DNA of 64,000 nt from Lunularia cruciata (GCA_948567375.1 OX419758.1:42599001-42663000); one strand, 5' to 3'; counted from the stretch's first letter, positions 40,891 through 54,220 are shown. Notes: generated from the letters alone by a model not told the origin. Made by a program: numbers and translations.

Positions 40891-42430
40891 CATACCAAAA
40901 TGTAACTTTGAGTATGCTTCTAATAAAGATGAGTTTAAGAACTTGATTAAGACTCTTTATTATCATTATGGAAAAAGATACCGCTTGTTGGTACTAGTTG
41001 TTGCTCGTTGGTGCTAACTACTAGTGCTCAATGTTACACCTTGTGCCACCCAATGATGCCCAATGTTGCACCCCAAAGTTTGCGCTGATGGGAGTGGTAC
41101 CGGGTGGGTTTAGGGCAATGCCCAATGGCACGTGTAGTCATTGAGTGATGCATATAGATGGCATATATAAGTGCCGAATGCCACAAGGGTTTAAGGAGGT
41201 TGGTCAATTTTGTTAAGGGCTACATACAAAGGCGCTTGTTGTTTGTGGGTGGAGAGTGCAGACGTTAGGTGACACCTGATTTGATGCAAGGCACAAATGA
41301 TCAGAAAACTTGAAAATAGATATGAGAGTTTGAAAAGGAGAAATTGAGAACAAGTGATAAAATTTTGAGAAAACTAGTAGTACATAAGATGTGTATAAAT
41401 GTTTTAAATGTACATAAGATGTAGATAAATGTGGAGCAACTAAAACATGCCACTATGCTTGAGGAGAAGGAGTAAATTAGATGAGGAAGATGCAACATGG
41501 TATCTAAATGTTGCTAATGTATCCTCAAGTCTATGATGGTATACATGATGTTGAATCCTAAATGGACTCAATGACCATGAAAGGAGCCACTCACTCTCAT
41601 CTAAGTTTTGGTGCTTGATAACACTAGAAAGAAGAGAATATGAGTCACTACTATAAGAACCTTAGTCTACCTAATGTCCACTCTTCTTTTGCCTAATGAA
41701 CAATAGGTCTATTATCATGGACAAATCTATCAAAAGCACTCATCGTAGGGTCAAATGACCAAGTGTATGATGCTCTCTCTACCCTATAAGGATAGAAGTG
41801 GGTAGGATGGATAGCACCATGTAGATGGTTCCTATAATAAGAGAGTGCATAGTTGTCCAAGATCAAAAAAATCACAAAGAGGTAAACCTAATGGAGTGAG
41901 ATGCTGATATGATATAACTCTAAGTCCTTTGAACTCATCATCTTGTTGGACATTTGCAAAACACAATGTGCCATGAGGGAGTGCCGGTGTAAAATTCCTT
42001 TGGGAGTTCCAACCACTACCACATGCTCCGTAGCAACCACTCTACTCCATTTAGAGTAAGATCCATCACAAGATAACCTCAAAGCATAGCAAACAGAACT
42101 AGATGAAATGGCAAACACCGGGACGTGCAACCCACCCTATAGGTCTTGATTGCGTGTGAGAGCACCAACCATGCCTATTCATCTAGCTTTCTTATGCACT
42201 AAAACCAATGCTACCACAGATCCATAATGATGTCAAACAAGTAACATCCACAACAATAATCTTCTTCCGCCAGAAGCCTATGAAGAGAATACATAAAATA
42301 TACTCTCCTAATAGACAAAGCATCTCTCTAAAATTAGTCTAAGTCCCTGAGTCTCCACGTTGTGAGGTAACACATTGGTGGCATCTCTCACAGAAGTGGC
42401 ATCAGTCTAGGTCTGTATCTCACTATTGGG
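40891..42430 (-). other. Degenerate TE-like interval
   Basis: The minus strand holds short open pieces (such as 41,888-42,130, with CDGSYSKWSRVVATEHVVVV) that appear to continue leftwards from the coiled-coil gene copy 2. No domain can be named. GCCCAATG-type words repeat at 40,990-41,130. Confidence 0.35.
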
Positions 42431-43065
42431 TATGAGTCTATAACACCCATTTGTGTATGTAAGTGTTATAATGATATTTAGTTTGGTATTATAAGTACTT
42501 GAGAGATATTATTTATGTAGAGATGAAGGATGGTTCTACATTAGTCATGATTGGCTAAAGATAATTCTAGTTAAGATAGAGGGGACCTTACTTTAGAAGA
42601 AGTGGAAAAGATGAGCACCACTATTTTGGATTCTAGTGTGTTGACTTGGTATTATTCCTTGGTGTCTGGCTTTGAGGAAAGAGTTGGGTTACAAGCCATT
42701 TTGTTTTGAATTCTTCTATAGTCCAAGGATAGCCCATGTGAAGAAATCCTTGACTTAGTGGTTGTGTCAAGATAAGACCATATGCATAGGAGAATATTCC
42801 TATGAGTATGGCTCCTATCCTATGAGTATTCCTATTCCTTTAGCTTTTTGATTTTATTTGACTTTTAGCTTAGTAACTTGAGTTACTCCAATAATTAATA
42901 ACTTTGGTGCGTAACTATTTTAGAAGTATATAAACTAGGGTGAGGAGGTACTGATCATCCTTTCATTTGCAACTATCTCTCTCATTGAGTTCTCTAGTGA
43001 GAAATTGTTTGAGTCTTGGAGTGTTAGCCTTGGAGGTGTAGGGTACCCCAACTCTATCATACTTA
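42430..43065 (+). promoter_or_regulatory. Possible solo LTR or promoter fragment with TATA-like box
   Basis: The segment starts near an 8-bp inverted pair TATAACAC/GTGTTATA (42,440-42,463) and contains AAGTATATAAACTAGGG (about 42,926), a plausible TATA box, followed by a T/C-rich run. It has no coding content. It interrupts the coiled-coil gene relic, which suits an LTR insertion. No second copy exists in the window to confirm it. Confidence 0.3.
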
Positions 43066-43099
43066 GTTTGCCTTCTTAGTCCATGATGCGCTACCATAA

Positions 43100-44820
43100 T
43101 AGCCATCAGAGGTTCATCTTGAGCAAGAGATAAGTTGGCTTATAGGTCTGGCAAGAAATACTATGTAGTCTTGGTCCAAGATAAGCCACATGAGCCCTCA
43201 CCTAAGCTAGACTACTCTCATTCTCCTCTTCATGAACATGTGCACTCTTGCACCTCTCCATAGCAAAGGCTAACTCTTTTGCTTGATTTTGTAATTGGAC
43301 CCTATAACCCTCAGCCATGGCAGCGGCACCTAGGATGTCCAAGTCCAAGTTAGCTAATCTTTGCTCTCTCTCTCTCTCCATCTCAGAAGTAATAAAGGTC
43401 AGATGTCTCTCCTCCAACAACTAGCACAGAATATACTCTTGTAACAAGAGTATATTCTTGCTCACAAAGGAGTCTCTCTCTCTACTAACAATTTACCATG
43501 CTACTCAAAGCTTTCCAATCGCCTCTCATGCTCAAGCGCTAATCTCTCTCACTCTTCTACACTCTCTAATCACCTCTCGCACTCAAGCACTAATCTCTCT
43601 TGCTCCTCTACACTCTCCAATCACCTCTCGTGCTCAAGCACTAATCTCTCTTGCTCCTCTACACTCTCTATTTTTCTATCACACTCAACCAAATGTCTCT
43701 CTCCCTCCTCAACCACTCAAACACAATCATTTAGAACACTCGTGATGTCAACAAAACAAGAAGAGTGTGAAAGTACTCTAAAGTGCATAGAGGGAGGTGC
43801 ACCCTCTACAGATGGAGAAAAGAGAGAAGGGGAAGAAGAGGGAGAAGGAGTTATCTCAAAGGATGAAGATAGAGAAGGAACTCTCTCCCTACAACTATCA
43901 CGACCTAACCTCACTATTGGTAAGGCATGTGTCTTAACACAAATTTGCTGAACACATGTTCACAAGTGGTACATTTAGTCATCCACCAAGTAAAATTCAT
44001 TTTTGAATCTAGTAAATACACAAGTTCATTAATTAAGGTATGTTAAATTAACTCATTTATTAATCCGATAATGGTATATAAAATAGAGATTTTTATGTTT
44101 TCAAACAATAAAAACATACAAATATATACCAAAAACAAATCTAATCTCACTTTCTTCATCCTCCCCATCATCTATACTCTCGTTTTTGTCCAAGCTATTT
44201 GCATCCTCATGATCATCATCATCCTCTTCCTCTCGTATAATCTATTCTTCTCCATCACTCAAGTACATCATTCCTCCTCATGAATGAAACCTCTCTCCAC
44301 AAAGAGATGAGTGATTATCTACCCCAAGGAAGGTGACTCTAAACTTGCATCTCTTAGGTACCCCCAATTAGCTTTGCAAACTCCCCACCACAATAATGAT
44401 AGCTTTAAATGCTAACTCCCCCCAATCATAATCCTCCACACCAAATCTCCTCAACTTCATCTTGGTGTTGAGACCAAATGCCCATGTACAATCTTGGGCC
44501 AAATAGTTGGTGCCACAAGTACACCCATCAACTAGAAGAATGCCCTAAAAGCAAGATACACACATTGCCTTACAAGATACCTTTTTGCAACTATGTCTCT
44601 TTGTGGAAACTGATCTGAAACAACATTGTAAGGAACATTCCTCCGTCTTGGTGTCCTCCATCTTGGTGTCCTCCCCCTTGGTATGGCTAGTGCATCTCTA
44701 ACTATATCCATGGTCAATTGAAGTTGTCTCCCTTTCACCAACCTTATGCAAGAATTCTTGTCCCAAGTATTCAGAAACTCAATACATGGAAGAAATTGCA
44801 AAAACCACCAAGAAAAGAAT
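43100..44820 (-). pseudogene. TE-like coiled-coil gene fragment, copy 2
   Basis: This is a longer copy of the 11.4-12.5 kb relic. Reading leftwards: PCIEFLNTWDKNSCIRLVKG and LTMDIVRDALAIPRGRTPRW, VVSDQFPQRDIVAKRYLVRQ, then ILTHLFVERGF (44,300), an acidic run, a block of 51-bp coiled-coil repeats (43,500-43,710) and a C-terminal coiled coil (EMEREREQRLANLDLDILGA, then LQNQAKELAFAMERCKS). Stops interrupt it. The N-terminal part recalls uncharacterised plant transposon-associated proteins; I cannot name the domain. Confidence 0.5.
43500..43715 (-). repeat. Four 51-bp coiled-coil coding repeats, copy 2
   Basis: Adjacent 51-bp units encode a 17-residue Leu/Glu/Arg unit, approximately ERLVLECERRLESVEEQ. 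The two central units are nearly identical. It is homologous to 11,577-11,770. Confidence 0.85.
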
Positions 44821-46770
44821 CTTTAACTTCAATCCTCACACACAAAGACATTTGGTGCTGCTTGATGGTGCCCTTAGACAAGAAAAAATGGACAGATGCC
44901 ATGAGACAATGCTTGTTGTTGCCATGGGATAAGGTTTGAGGGTGGGATTGCCGTAGGGCGATGCCCGCCGATGCTGTTGGACAATTGCCATGGCGCCTAT
45001 TGAGGGGATTAGCAATACAAAGTGCATGTTGATGCCCGGAGCCATGGATGAACACATGTTGTTGCTGCTCGATAGGCGCAATTGTGTTTAGCATTGTTGT
45101 GGGATAGGGTTTTACAAACAAAAAGGTCCCAATGGCATCGGGTGACATTTATAGGCACTATGGGACATAAGGGATTAGGATGATGCATGATGGCACTACT
45201 GGACACACACATACAGCATCAAGTGACACCCGTAGGCGTTGCTAATTGCAACACCTAGAAGGGGAGAAATACAAAAATAGTGAAAACAACTATAGTGAAA
45301 ATGGAGAAAAAAAACTTAAGAAGGCCAAAATAATACCTCTAGATGTAGGTAATGAAGGCCAAGTGTAATTTTGAGGCCAATTACATCAAGATTGACCTCC
45401 TTGATGCTAGATACAATGGTTTGAATTTGATATGTACTGAGCTAGCATCATTTGATGAAGTTCACTAGGTGTTGGATGGTATGAAATCAAATGAGCCAAT
45501 CTCCTTCTTGAGTATTTCTCATGTCTAGACCATAAAAAATATTAATTTTTTATGGTCTAGATTTATGGTCTGGTTTATGGTCTTTTTTATGGTCTAGTAT
45601 GGTTTATCATAACCCCATACATCTACCATGGATATATAAATGTAGGAATAATAAATAATTTTGGTTCCTTGCTCTCTCCTCCCTTCTCACTTGTGTTCAA
45701 AAACTTTTCCTTCTCACTTGCGTTTAGAAACTACTCCCATATCCTCTCCTCTCCTTCCCGATTTCAAATCCTCCTCTCCTTCCCAGTTTTGAATCCTTCA
45801 CTCCTCTTACAAACACCCATGAAGCTCAAGTGCAAATTTTTCTTGCCCAATGGCTCTCCAAAATGGCTCAATTCCAAAAATAGGAATCATATGTGCAAGA
45901 GGAGGGTTTATATAGCCCCCATATGACAAAAAAATATGTATATTTATGTTGACTAAATTTCTATTTGAGTGGAAAGCCCCCAAATTTGGGAAGCAAAAAT
46001 TAGAATCATCAATGCTAATCAATGGCAACATGTGGCACGCTATGTTGCCAACCAATGCACCGAACCATTACTTTAGAGAAGGAGTGGCCCCAAGCACCTT
46101 CATGTGCCAACACATGGAGCCATCAAGCACCACCAAAATTTAAACATTGGCAGGCATAGATGTTGGTAGGCGGCTCCCAATGCCCACCAACGTCTACCCT
46201 TAAGCGTCATCCGGTCCCATCTTAAAAAAACTATATTAATATCGATCTTCCTATAAACATTGGGTATCACCTAATGCCATCCAATGAATTCTACTTCATA
46301 GTGGATGAGATAGAGTGCCATGTAGCAACTTTGATCCTAAATGGAATTACACCCGACATATATACATGTACATAAGGCATCCCCGAGCACCTTCTTGTAA
46401 TTTTACATAAGATTCACCAAGTGCCTTCTTGCAATTTTACGTAAGATTCCATCATGGTCAAGGAAGCAACATACATTTTTGTAAACTTGGTGTTTGTGGA
46501 GTGATATGGTTATGATAATGGAATAAAATACAAGAAACATTATCAGATATGAATAATTAAGCATGAATACTTTATCATAGAGAAACTCATTTGGGTATAT
46601 CATCAAGGTGATGAGCAAGGCATTGTTGCATCACCCTTGACCTACATTCTTCTTTACCAAGTTCTATTCCATCCAAAGACATTTTTGAATCTATTCGAGT
46701 TTCCTCTATATGCCAATGTATTCTGACCTATTGATTAAAAAGTTCTATAAAATAATACACACTACAATCT
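44821..46770. other. Repeat-rich interval without recognisable gene
   Basis: Words such as GATGCC, TGGCA and GGACA recur irregularly at 44,850-45,250 and 46,030-46,300, a minisatellite-like texture without a clear period. A 16-bp hairpin with neighbouring direct repeats lies at 45,524-45,610. C/T-rich DNA runs from 45,665 to 45,800. Confidence 0.5.
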
Positions 46771-46774
46771 AATT

Positions 46775-47880
46775 TTAAAAATATGCATTTCTACTATTTT
46801 CTTTAAGTTGCAATCTTAGCTCACAAAGAAAATACCATCTAGATTTCAATACTCTTATACAATGCTTATTTATCACCATTTCTTTTGCCAAATATTTGTT
46901 GAACTCTTGCTTGTCTTTTGATCTGACCTGCTTGAAAGTTAAGACTAGGTAATGCATGGGTACATACCTGAAATCACCTAAAAGGTACTCTTTTGCCTCA
47001 AAATTATAACATCCTCCTCTTTGGTTCAAATCATTCCACAATGATGATTTTTCAAACAAGTCATGTTATGACATGACCTAACATTCCTGAAAATAAACAA
47101 ATCAGATCATACCTTTAATAAAATCTTGCAAAGAGGCATGCCAATACATTGAACAAAAGAATAAAACAAAATATAAAACTTGCCTCAAGTAAAATGTATA
47201 ATTCTCCTTTTATCATCACAAATCACTTGGCCATATAGAATATGACCCTTTTTGGCTGAAATAGATTTCTCCATCCATGATGGGTCAAGCGGCAAGAGGA
47301 AATAGTGTTCCATCTACCAAACCAACACAAAAGAGGAAACCTTTATGTGCAAAACCTGCAGATATCCTCCTCCTCTCCTCGTGCATGGCCTCTCATGCCA
47401 TGCAACTTGACTCCGCATCAAATCTACTATGGTCATCATAACTCTCTCTATAAAAGCAAGTGTTGACCCTGCACTAATGCCCCCAATATTTACCCCCATG
47501 CAATACAAGCTCCATTACCATGATGCCCAAATCTATCTAGAGCTAGAGCTACTTAGATCCACATGATCCACATGGATGTTTGCTCCTTTTTGTAGTTATT
47601 CTCAAAAATAGTATGCATTTTAATCAAATCTACTAACATTGAAAAAGAATCAACATCCATTCTAGTAAGATGGTGAAAGGTATTCACGTCAAGATTTCTA
47701 AAATACTTTATCACAAATCTTTGACTACAAGGATAAGTAACTTGGGGTTTTAGGTATCTATGCATATTCATGTCCATCCCATTAATCAATAACTCTAGCA
47801 TATCTAAATCTCCTTCTATTTCTTTGTATTCATCTTCTAATCTTTGCAACAAGATCTCCAAATGTTAGCAAATAATCCAT
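46775..47880 (-). pseudogene. PIF/Harbinger transposase relic, copy 2
   Basis: Reading leftwards: an N-terminal part (FHHLTRMDVDSFSMLVDLIK, about 47,660), an HTH-like region (STLAFIERVMMTIVDLM, about 47,440), a piece like the first catalytic segment (LLPLDPSWMEKSISAKKGHI, then GQVICDDKRR), and the C-terminal part YLLGDFRYVPMHYLVLTFKQ and KSRWYFL. The Asp of LLGD is kept, but the Glu normally found before the KGRW-like motif is not, and frames shift several times. Harbinger transposases cut and paste DNA into short TNN targets. This relic is inactive. Confidence 0.72.
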
Positions 47881-48860
47881 TGTATACATTTTCTAATATT
47901 TTTAGTTAGTTTTATTCACATGCTTCCTCTCGGCATGTTCTCCTCCTTCACTCAATTCTTGAACCACCAAATATAACACCTTCTTGGCATGCTCTAAACT
48001 TCTCACTCAAATCTCTATTTTGTACACTAACAAGAGAATAAGATAATAATTTCATTTCATTTCTAAAGTAATACTAAAACAAGGAATTTTTTAAATAATG
48101 AAACTAAGGATTTTGGATTGAGCTTCAAAAAAATTCACTCCCTCCTTCTAACTTTCACACAACCTGCACTCAAATGTTCTCTCTCTTTAGTCAATTTTCT
48201 CTTTCTTGTCCTCCTTGTTCATTTTGCCAGCTCCACAATCAATTTTCTTGGTCATTTGTGTTCTTGAACATCACTCCATTGCACCTATCGCCCATTTTGG
48301 TAGCCACCACATTCACCTTAACCTAAACAAGGCACTTTATGAACCTAATATGTAATTAATGCGTTATGGTGTGATATCAAAAAACTCCGTATCCTTTATT
48401 TTCTACAAACCACCTCCTATGGAGTTTGCTAATAATAAGAAACTTGGACGAAACTCCATAGTAGGACCTTTTTCTTCCGGCCTGCACCCCATACTGATTT
48501 AGTCAACGTTTCATAATAATCTATATGAAAATATATAGAGCTTTGTAAAACTATTTTTGAAACCCTTATTTCTTTGAAAAACTTTTTGTCTTGACCATTT
48601 TTCCAAATATTGTTAAAGGGTACATTAATGAGTTATAGTTGAAATAAGATTCAAGGGAGCAATCATGTCCCAAGTCTGCATAAATTGTCAATTTAATTGA
48701 CTTTATTATATAAAATTAAGTTCTCTCTATAGTTGTGGCCGTCACCTCCACCACAATCTTTATGTAATCACTAATACCCGAGCTGCTTGGGCCATTTTAC
48801 TAAATGAAGAACCTAACGTTGATAAAAACACATCAATAATTTTCAAAAAGATGACGACAT
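47881..48860. other. AT-rich non-coding stretch
   Basis: I see no domain, RNA gene or clear repeat. Confidence 0.5.
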
Positions 48861-48864
48861 AGAA

Positions 48865-49660
48865 CACAAGAAGGATGGGAAGACCCCATCAAACTACTAT
48901 ACAAGGAAGAGACTAAAGAGATATTGAAATGAGATATTTGCCCTACTGCACCTATATTGAATAAAATCATTGATATCCTAGCCATGCAAGTTGTAAGGTT
49001 AACAAACCATCAGAACATCTAAAGAAGCATCACACAAAAGTGATTGCTCTCCTATGGATTGCACCAGCCAAAGCTCTTTATGAAACAATGGACACATTGT
49101 CTAAAGTATACTCTAAAGGATGAGAATGAAAGTGGTCCCTCCTAACATATAATATGATAATTTCTAGCACAGATGCAAAATGTGTTGAATTCCATATCCA
49201 TCACTCCATATAAATACAAGGCTAGAGGAACAAAGAGGCAACCTTGTTGCATACCCCTATGCTTGGAGACATTGTGTGCTACAGCTTTGCTCACCGCCCA
49301 TCTAGGAGGATGCGTAATCACTCCCTCCAAAAATACATCACGCGTAGGGTATATAACCACAACATCCGCCACTATCACCTAATCATCTCGGACTAAGTAT
49401 AAATCTACTCTGACACATGTCGTCTGCAAAGAATATGAATGCTCCACCCAAGCAAGGTATACACTCTCCCGTGCCATAGTAAACACTATATCCCTATTGG
49501 CATCATGTGTAGCTATCCTCTGTCCTCCATAAGGACACCATGTCATATGGACCGTTGTTGCATCTATAAAATCACACTCACAAGTGTGTAATGAAGATGC
49601 AGACCGGTGAACCAAACCTACGTGGAATCTCATCAATGTAAAGAGAGTGGCTAGTGCAAT
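48865..49660 (-). mobile_element. LINE-like 3' fragment, copy C
   Basis: It keeps the C-terminal domain in pieces (HVGLVHRSASSLHTCECDF, then THDANRDIVFTMARES, VIVADVVVIYPTRDVFLEGV and LFVPLALYLYGVMDMEF) and the tail word GAACACAAGAAGGATGGGAA at 48,860-48,880. It is 5' truncated and oriented minus. Confidence 0.8.
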
Positions 49661-50217
49661 TAATATATGGAATTGGTATTTTCACACCTTTTTTATAATT
49701 TGATATGCCTTGCTATTTTTGGGCCCTTTTTAGCCCTCATAAAGGATGAAGATGTGTGGTTTTATATCCAATAGGGATGGAGGTTGCTTTCCAAGTGAAT
49801 ATGTGAAAAAATTAAAAATTAAAACTATGGAGATATTAATTCTCTAATATTATTATAAAATATATAAATTTTATTTAATGAATTATCCTGTATTTTTGTT
49901 CTATTTATTGTTTTTACTCAGTATCTTAGACATTGTATCGTCCAAAGAAGACCCAAGATAGAAGTGTGAAGAAGTCGGTGTATCCCTAGATCTAGTCGGT
50001 GTATCTAGGTGTATCCATCTAGGGATACACCTAGATGGAGCCTTCTATTATAATTTAGAAAATGCAAAAGAGCGGAGGGAAGTGATGTTAAATGAGTTTG
50101 ATAAGACCATCATTCAGTAATATTGATTGGAAACTAACTTGGTTGCCAAAGAAATTAAATGCGCTTTTTCAAGCATGATCAAGAGCAAGCACGTGGAAAT
50201 TCTATCGAAATTAGTGA
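49661..50217. other. Non-coding stretch with a 14-bp hairpin
   Basis: AT-rich. It contains the inverted repeat at 50,003-50,036, described under findings. Otherwise nothing is recognised. Confidence 0.5.
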
Positions 50218-50305
50218 AGTTAAAAGGCGACCGCGTAGGAAAAATGAAGGATGGGAAGACCCCATCGAGCCGTACAAGGGAAAGACAAAAAAAAGTAAGT
50301 GAAGG
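50218..50305 (-). mobile_element. LINE-like 3' tail only, copy F
   Basis: About 85 bp matches only the extreme 3' end of copy A, including GAAGGATGGGAAGACCCCAT and the flanking GGCGACCGCGTAGGAAAAA. No coding part is attached, so this is an extremely truncated insertion or a deletion remnant. Confidence 0.7.
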
Positions 50306-50339
50306 AGCCCCTATATATGTAATTCCTTGAGACCCAATA

Positions 50340-53130
50340 AAGACTACAGCCAGGAAATATCATTCACTGATCAATTCTAGGAGTAAATTCTAAGCATTAT
50401 TGTATTTATGTAAACTATATAATAATGTTTCTTTATAAATAATATACAAGTATAGACAAGGAAATGTATGGTAAGTTTTGGGGGTCATGGAGTGCTTGAA
50501 AAATGTACATTTTAACAAGAGTTTATCTCTACAAAGATGAACTCCTGGTTTGAGTTATTTACGATGGTTGGTTAGTTTAATTTTTATTTGATGATTGAAA
50601 ATAGGCTACGATCGCAGATAAGTATTAAAGGTTATGAAATAAAACCTATTTGTGTTGTGTATTGATTATTATAGGTTAGTAATAAACTGTTTTTTTTGTC
50701 TTTTGTTCTTCTTTTGTTTTCTGTTTGTGAAATTGCTGAAATTAATGAAAGATTCCTTATTTTTTTAGAAATATAAAAATTTTCATAGCTTTAATTTTTC
50801 CTTTAATTCACCAAGGAAAGACACTCGTTTAGATTTGATTTTCATAAGTTGGATATATTTACTTCATGCAAGCTATTTGAAGACATCACCTTTCCTTGGT
50901 TACATATTACACTATATGATATTGATTTGTTTATCTTTTGTTTATTTCACTACATAAAGACCGAATTTCCTATCCAGTTTTCCATTTATTCTTTGATTTG
51001 AAAGAGCTATATAGTATTCTATAAAGATTATTGGCAACGAAGTATCAATCAAAATATCTTGTGAACATAGATACGAACTTATATTCTGAACTTTACTTAA
51101 GCAAAACTTTAAATTGACTAAATCAATCAAGCATTTAATTATTACAGATTGTTCATTAAACAAGTCAAGAGTAATAATATTCTTCATTGAAGTTAAAGTG
51201 TTATATATATATAGTTTTATTCACTGTTCTAGATAGCTCTTGTTACATAAAAATTCATAATGCAGATTATTTGCATGAAAAATATGATTTATGTTATATT
51301 TTACTTCCTACATACACCTATTCAGTTTCCAAATTGATTATAGACCTTGGTAATTATGAAATTATTATTCTCATTGATGAATGAAATCCTGATTTTAGTC
51401 TTAATAATCCTTCTACAAAACTAGTTCATTGTCTTATTGAGCTATAAATAAATATGTTGGTCCTATTAGTTTCGTAAGTATGCGATTCTAAAATCGGGTA
51501 GGGTTCTCGAGTATAACCTCAAAAAATATTAAGCAATTAATTTGTATGATTCTGCATGACATCTTCATAATATTTAAGTTATTTTTTGGTCTTTGTATTA
51601 TACTGTTTAAAAAAAACTTATTAAATCCTAGGTTAATAATTCAATGATCTTTAACACTAAATTAATAGTCGAATGACCTTGAACAGGATAACAATAATTA
51701 AACAAAGCCTTTTGTCCGCCATATAGTTTGTTCAATTGCATTCAATTTAGTTCTACAAACATATCAGATGTGTTTGCAATTGTATAATATTGTATTCATC
51801 ACATGAAATATGAAAAGATAATCAACTTAATTTTTATGTGCTTGAACTAACTCTTTTTGAGATACACTCTTACATCTTTTTTTGTGTAAAGTGTTTTTGT
51901 CATCCATTTTATTACATATCACTTGAAAATTCCAAATAAATCTATAGTTATTAGAAATTAACTAAAATTTTATTTATTTATAAAAAAACACTGTTACTAA
52001 AAGTATTAAAACTTTACTTAATTTGCAATCAACAATGCATGAAATTATCTCTACACTATTTTCAATGCGGCTTGAATAGGGTAAATTGAGTGCAAGTTCT
52101 TCGGAAATAATGTAATGCATTCATCAAATTGATTCATTTATTACAAATTTGAGTTTGAAAAATGTGCATAGAAAATATACTTAATTGAGCTTTATAAGAC
52201 CTCGAATCCTTTCTTTTGTCAATAATAAACAAGTGGATAGATCATGAGCTACTTGGCTTGAAAAGCTTAGTTTTTAACTTAGCTTATCCGGTTAAAAAAA
52301 ACAAGAGACTATGATAACATACGTCTCTTGCTTTTTAATAATAATATTAAAAAAAACTATTTCTTATAAATCTAGATAACTCGCTGAAAATTTCAATTTC
52401 AAAAAAACTAGATATACTTTTGTGCATTAAAGTACTTTCCTAATTTTGAAATGTATCCTTCCTCATTGTAAGATGTCACTGGTTGATTCTTCTCTTTAAA
52501 TTTTGAGCCATTATGTTTATATATGAATATGGAAATAGTCGGGTCCATTTAAAGGGTTCACAAAAAGTGCATCCTCCGTAACAACATATAAATTTCTTAA
52601 ATGAAAACTTTCGTTAAGATATCGTGTTGTATGCCAAAGGACTCAAAATGAAATAAAATATAGTAAGTGTACGCACAAAGAGTTTGAATCGCAACATAAA
52701 TCCGAAAGTGAATCTTCTCATCTTTATCATGCAAAACTTGTGAGCTAATTCAAGTTCAATATTCGAGTTCAAATTTCTGACTTCTCAAACCTCTGCCTAT
52801 CTGTTGTTTTCTCCATTAATATTCTGTTTCGATTATATTATAGTGTCCGTTAGGTTCAGTAACAAGAACACTATGTTCTTATTAGCGGATTGAAAAGTAT
52901 TTTGACATGGATTTGAAAATAAGCAAAATTTCTCAACGGGTTTTTCTGGTCAGAGGGGTTTCTTGATTTAGCGCAAAAGTTTGACATTACCAATTGAACC
53001 ACACAACCAAACAAGAAAAAATCCTGCATTATATGAAAGATATTAATGATTACGACTAAAGCGACATAAATTTTAGCAGAAGAGAAAATTTGTAATCTCA
53101 GAATATCTCTAAAGCAGAGCCCTTTTGAAC
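50340..53130. other. AT-rich desert
   Basis: About 2.8 kb with many short A/T runs and no open frame of note. No gene, RNA or repeat array is recognised. Confidence 0.6.
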
Positions 53131-53139
53131 TAAACCATG

Positions 53140-54220
53140 AATTTATTTAAAGTAATACACTATGGGCTGAGGCCCTCGGTCTTCTGAGCTGAGTATTCTA
53201 TTCTTGATGGGACTCGAGGGTAGCCACCTCACTCTTGCACTTTTTGTAACGCAAGAATCCATAGGACCAAAAGCGATTACCGTAGGTAAGAGAAACATTG
53301 CGCGTGCTCTTTTCAAGTACGCAGTACGTACACGTGGTTGGCTGCCGGCAATGCACGCCACAAGATCAACCTTTTCGACGGCTGAGTTGTGACTAAGGAT
53401 CGTTAGTGCCCTGTTGTCACCTTCACTTGGTATTTTGTGAAGTGTCCTTTCAACCGTTTGGCTTTCTAGCCTATGGTGAATTGCTTGACGATAGCTCTGA
53501 TAAGTCGGGCAGTTCTTCAGAAATATCTTTTCTAAATTTGAACACGTTGAAGGAGATGAGTATCACTAATACTACTTGAAAAGTAAAAGTTAATTTGAAT
53601 CATGATAATGTGCATTCTCCACATGACAATAATACGAGTTAAATATCGTATAATATTTCAGAATACTTCACTGCGAATGGCAGGATCAAGATGAGTAGGT
53701 GTATTTCAGACCTTAGAACACGCTAGTGTGCAAGTCTAGAGCGACCAAGGGAAGTGTGATACCAGACCCGAGAATAGAGTAGAGGCCACTGCCACGTGGG
53801 AAGATGATGCGCATGCGTCGGTGTTACCTTCCTCACGAATCGAGGGGAGAGATTCATCGGTACTACACTAGAACAGCAGGAGCTGTTGTTTCGAGACAGA
53901 TCGGACCCGAATCTCTAGTCACCTGTAGCTTGCCAGTCCATTCAAAAAACAGAGAAATCTTCGTCAGTAGGCGCACCACTTTGCAGTGAGGAACATCAGG
54001 AGCAGTAGGCGCCGGGGTGCGAGAATGGAGACGGAAGATCGAGGGATAAATTGCTGACGAAGAAGGAAAATCACGGCTGATTGTTCTTGGCGGGCCGGCG
54101 GGTCAGAGACAAAGGAAGAAGCCTGGAGTGAGCATGGTTCTTCCGCGATTGGGATTGAAGGGCTTTCATCAAATCGCTCTCTAAAGAATTAACACGCGCG
54201 CCAACTCAGTTGTTGCAACT
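53140..54220. other. GC-richer upstream region of the PGAP3-like gene, unassigned open frames
   Basis: Base composition rises abruptly at about 53,140. Overlapping open frames on both strands (minus 53,143-53,361, plus 53,204-53,392 and 53,804-53,989) match no family I know. Position and composition suit a promoter/5' UTR or an exon of a neighbouring transcript. I cannot decide from sequence alone. Confidence 0.35.
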
